A stretch of DNA of 53,671 bases from JBFMDN01 sp040753915 (lineage in GTDB: Bacteria; Desulfobacterota; Desulfomonilia; Desulfomonilales; Desulfomonilaceae). The notes beneath the pieces were generated by a model, which ran no database searches, was not told where the DNA came from, and saw only the letters and a list, made by a program, of their open reading frames with translations. Position 1 is the first letter of the stretch, and the number at the start of each line of letters is the position of its first letter. This document shows positions 52,289-53,671 of this stretch, piece by piece. The translations under genes were made by a program, and so were the position numbers. Where the stretch lies: contig JBFMDN010000037.1 of assembly GCA_040753915.1 (NCBI GenBank), forward strand, positions 1 through 53,671, in the 5' to 3' direction.

Positions 52289-53458
52289 ATGGCTGTACCA
52301 CTCAGCTACAGCATACGAAATCTGTGGACCCGCAAGCTGACCACGTTCCTCACCGCCGGGGGCATGGCCCTGGTAACGTTCGTATTCGCTGCGGTGCTCA
52401 TGCTTGCGGAGGGCCTGGAACGGACTCTGGTCGACACCGGCTCCCCGGATAACGTGGTAGTGCTGCGAGGTTCTGCAGAGACCGAGGTCTCGAGCGTGAT
52501 TGACCGGGACGCTGCATCCGTAGCAATAGTCCAACCCGAAATAGTGCAAGATCACCTCGGGGAGTATGTTGCTGCCAAGGAAACCATAGTCCTGGTCACG
52601 CTGCCCAAAAAGAGCACGGACAAGCCGACGAACGTCGTAGTCCGGGGAACAGGGTCCCAGTCGATGAAATTGCGGCCCCAGGTCCATCTGATTTCTGGGA
52701 GGAATATCAGGCCGGGATCTCGTGAAGTAATTGCAGGGAGGGCCATAGCACAAGCCATCACAGGCGCGTCTCTCGGTGGTACGCTGAGCTTCGCTCTCAC
52801 AGATTGGCGAGTGGTCGGGATCTTCGATGCCGGGAGAACCGCGTTCAATTCCGAGCTCTGGGCCGAAGGAGAACAGCTCATGTCTGCATTTCGGCGAGAG
52901 AGCTATTCTGTGGTGGTTATGAAAGCACCGGGAGAGCAGGCATTCAAGGGGCTGAAAAACAGACTCGAGTCGGATCCGCGTCTGTCAGTCCAAGTGAAGC
53001 GGGAAGTGGCTTTCTACAGGGATCAGTCTGCGGTGATGGCAAGATTCATCCGTATCCTTGGCATCGCAATGACGATTTTCTTCAGCATAGGCGCGGTGCT
53101 TGGAGCGATGGTAACCATGTATACGGCCGTGGCGAACCGAATCGGGGAGATCGGGACACTGCGTGCACTCGGATTCAGACGTTCCAGTATACTCATGGCC
53201 TTCTTGTCGGAATCGATAGCTCTCGGCCTGATCGGCGGGGCGGTTGGCATGGGGTTCGGCTCGCTCCTGCAATTAATGACAATCTCCACGCTGAACTGGG
53301 AGACCTTTTCCGAGTTGTCTTTCGGATTCATCCTCACGCCGTGGATAGCCGTTTATGCGATGGGATTCTCCGTTGTCATGGGGTTCGTGGGTGGGCTATT
53401 GCCGGCTTGGCGGGCTGCCAGATTGGAGATTGTGGATGCTCTCCGGTCCGCTCAGTGA
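52289..53458 (+). CDS. MacB/FtsX-type ABC transporter permease (389 aa)
   Basis: The start is ATG 52289. An N-terminal membrane segment (FLTAGGMALVTFVFAAVLML) is followed by a periplasmic MacB-type domain (about 45-260), then three segments near 265-375: GIAMTIFFSIGAVLGAMVTMY, ESIALGLIGGAVGMGFG and AVYAMGFSVVMGFVGGLLPAWRAA. IGTLRALGFRRSSI and PAWRAARLEIVDALRS are the FtsX domain ends. It needs an ATPase partner, which is probably beyond the right edge. Exports lipoproteins, peptides or drugs in related systems. Confidence 0.9.
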   Translation: MAVPLSYSIRNLWTRKLTTFLTAGGMALVTFVFAAVLMLAEGLERTLVDTGSPDNVVVLRGSAETEVSSVIDRDAASVAIVQPEIVQDHLGEYVAAKETIVLVTLPKKSTDKPTNVVVRGTGSQSMKLRPQVHLISGRNIRPGSREVIAGRAIAQAITGASLGGTLSFALTDWRVVGIFDAGRTAFNSELWAEGEQLMSAFRRESYSVVVMKAPGEQAFKGLKNRLESDPRLSVQVKREVAFYRDQSAVMARFIRILGIAMTIFFSIGAVLGAMVTMYTAVANRIGEIGTLRALGFRRSSILMAFLSESIALGLIGGAVGMGFGSLLQLMTISTLNWETFSELSFGFILTPWIAVYAMGFSVVMGFVGGLLPAWRAARLEIVDALRSAQ

Positions 53459-53583
53459 ACAGGAAGCATGGCCAAGCGACCACGTTTGTCGTTTCCTCAG
53501 ATGTGGGTAGCCTTTCGAAACTGTCTCAAAACTCGGGACACACCCAACATCGTAGCACGATTGAGCGTCGATGCGTGGAAAGG

Positions 53584-53671
53584 CACCCTCACCCCAACCC
53601 TCTCCCAGAGGGAGAGGGAGCCGAAAGAATCCCCTCTCCCCCGCTTCGGGGGAGAGGGTCAGGGTGAGGGG
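53584..53671. repeat. Interspersed CCCTCAC/CTCTCCC palindromic repeat, copy 2 (runs to the window edge)
   Basis: CACCCTCACCCCAACCCTCTCCC at the left end is matched in reverse by GGGAGAGGGTCAGGGTGAGGGG at the right, with two inner hairpins CTCTCCC-AGA-GGGAGAG and CTCTCCC-(ccgcttcgg)-GGGAGAG. Same family as 46129-46220. The 125 bases between the permease stop and the repeat hold nothing recognised. Confidence 0.75.

Overview
The window looks like chromosome of a strictly anaerobic, selenocysteine-using deltaproteobacterium (Desulfobacterota; sulfate-reducing or syntrophic type). This is inferred from a 15.7-kb heterodisulfide reductase (Hdr)/Qmo-like gene set, a YeiH-type anion exporter, a TAXI-TRAP receptor, archaemetzincin, several radical SAM proteins and many interspersed palindromic repeats. 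No rRNA, tRNA, CRISPR array, phage or complete insertion sequence was seen.

Layout. 1-117: 3' end of an acyl-CoA ligase gene. 157-781: eight tandem ~79-bp palindromic units. 861-1160: a small zinc-ribbon protein. 1388-17089 (all minus strand) is the main feature. In transcription order it holds an HdrA with an NADPH:glutamate-synthase-like module inserted (1479 aa), HdrC, HdrB, a 1009-aa HdrA, an MvhD, an HdrD-like Fe-S subunit, a 477-aa HdrA, a 559-aa QmoB-like HdrA half, a second MvhD and an FrhB-like ferredoxin. Three of these genes (both mvhD and the 477-aa hdrA) are interrupted by an in-frame UGA. It sits where the family has Cys, and each UGA is followed by a short hairpin of bacterial SECIS type. 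They are annotated here as selenoprotein genes, not pseudogenes. No hydrogenase or formate dehydrogenase catalytic subunit lies nearby. The locus probably encodes one or two cytosolic flavin-based electron-confurcating/bifurcating complexes that pass electrons between NAD(P)H, ferredoxin and an unknown thiol/disulfide or CoA-ester partner.

17.3-22 kb: a B12-type radical SAM protein, ybaB-recR and a YeiH transporter. 22.2-26.8 kb: an SDR/radical-SAM fusion, a TraB/GumN-like protein and a divergent pair of paralogous GNAT-like proteins. 26.8-30.9 kb: an ArsC-type reductase whose 3' end lies in a small inverted-repeat element, an SMR transporter, a GcvH-like protein with cysteine-rich modules, a free-standing copy of that module, and archaemetzincin. 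30.9-36.2 kb: a histidine kinase/sigma54 regulator pair, divergent from an APS kinase-phosphodiesterase fusion. 36.4-43 kb: a small secreted protein, a GHMP sugar kinase, a LUD protein, a class A PBP with an apparently degenerate transpeptidase domain, and a MoxR/CoxE-type VWA pair. 43.4-46.5 kb: two short secreted Cys/Gly/Pro-rich proteins, each with its own promoter and hairpin, then about 1.7 kb of gene-free repeat-rich DNA. 46.5-53.7 kb: an MFS transporter, a lipoprotein, a CAP-domain protein, a TAXI receptor, thiolase, LipB, an ABC permease and a closing palindromic repeat.

The clearest working units are the Hdr locus, ybaB-recR, the kinase/regulator pair, moxR-coxE and lud-GHMP. Domain calls come from reading motifs by eye; no database search was run.
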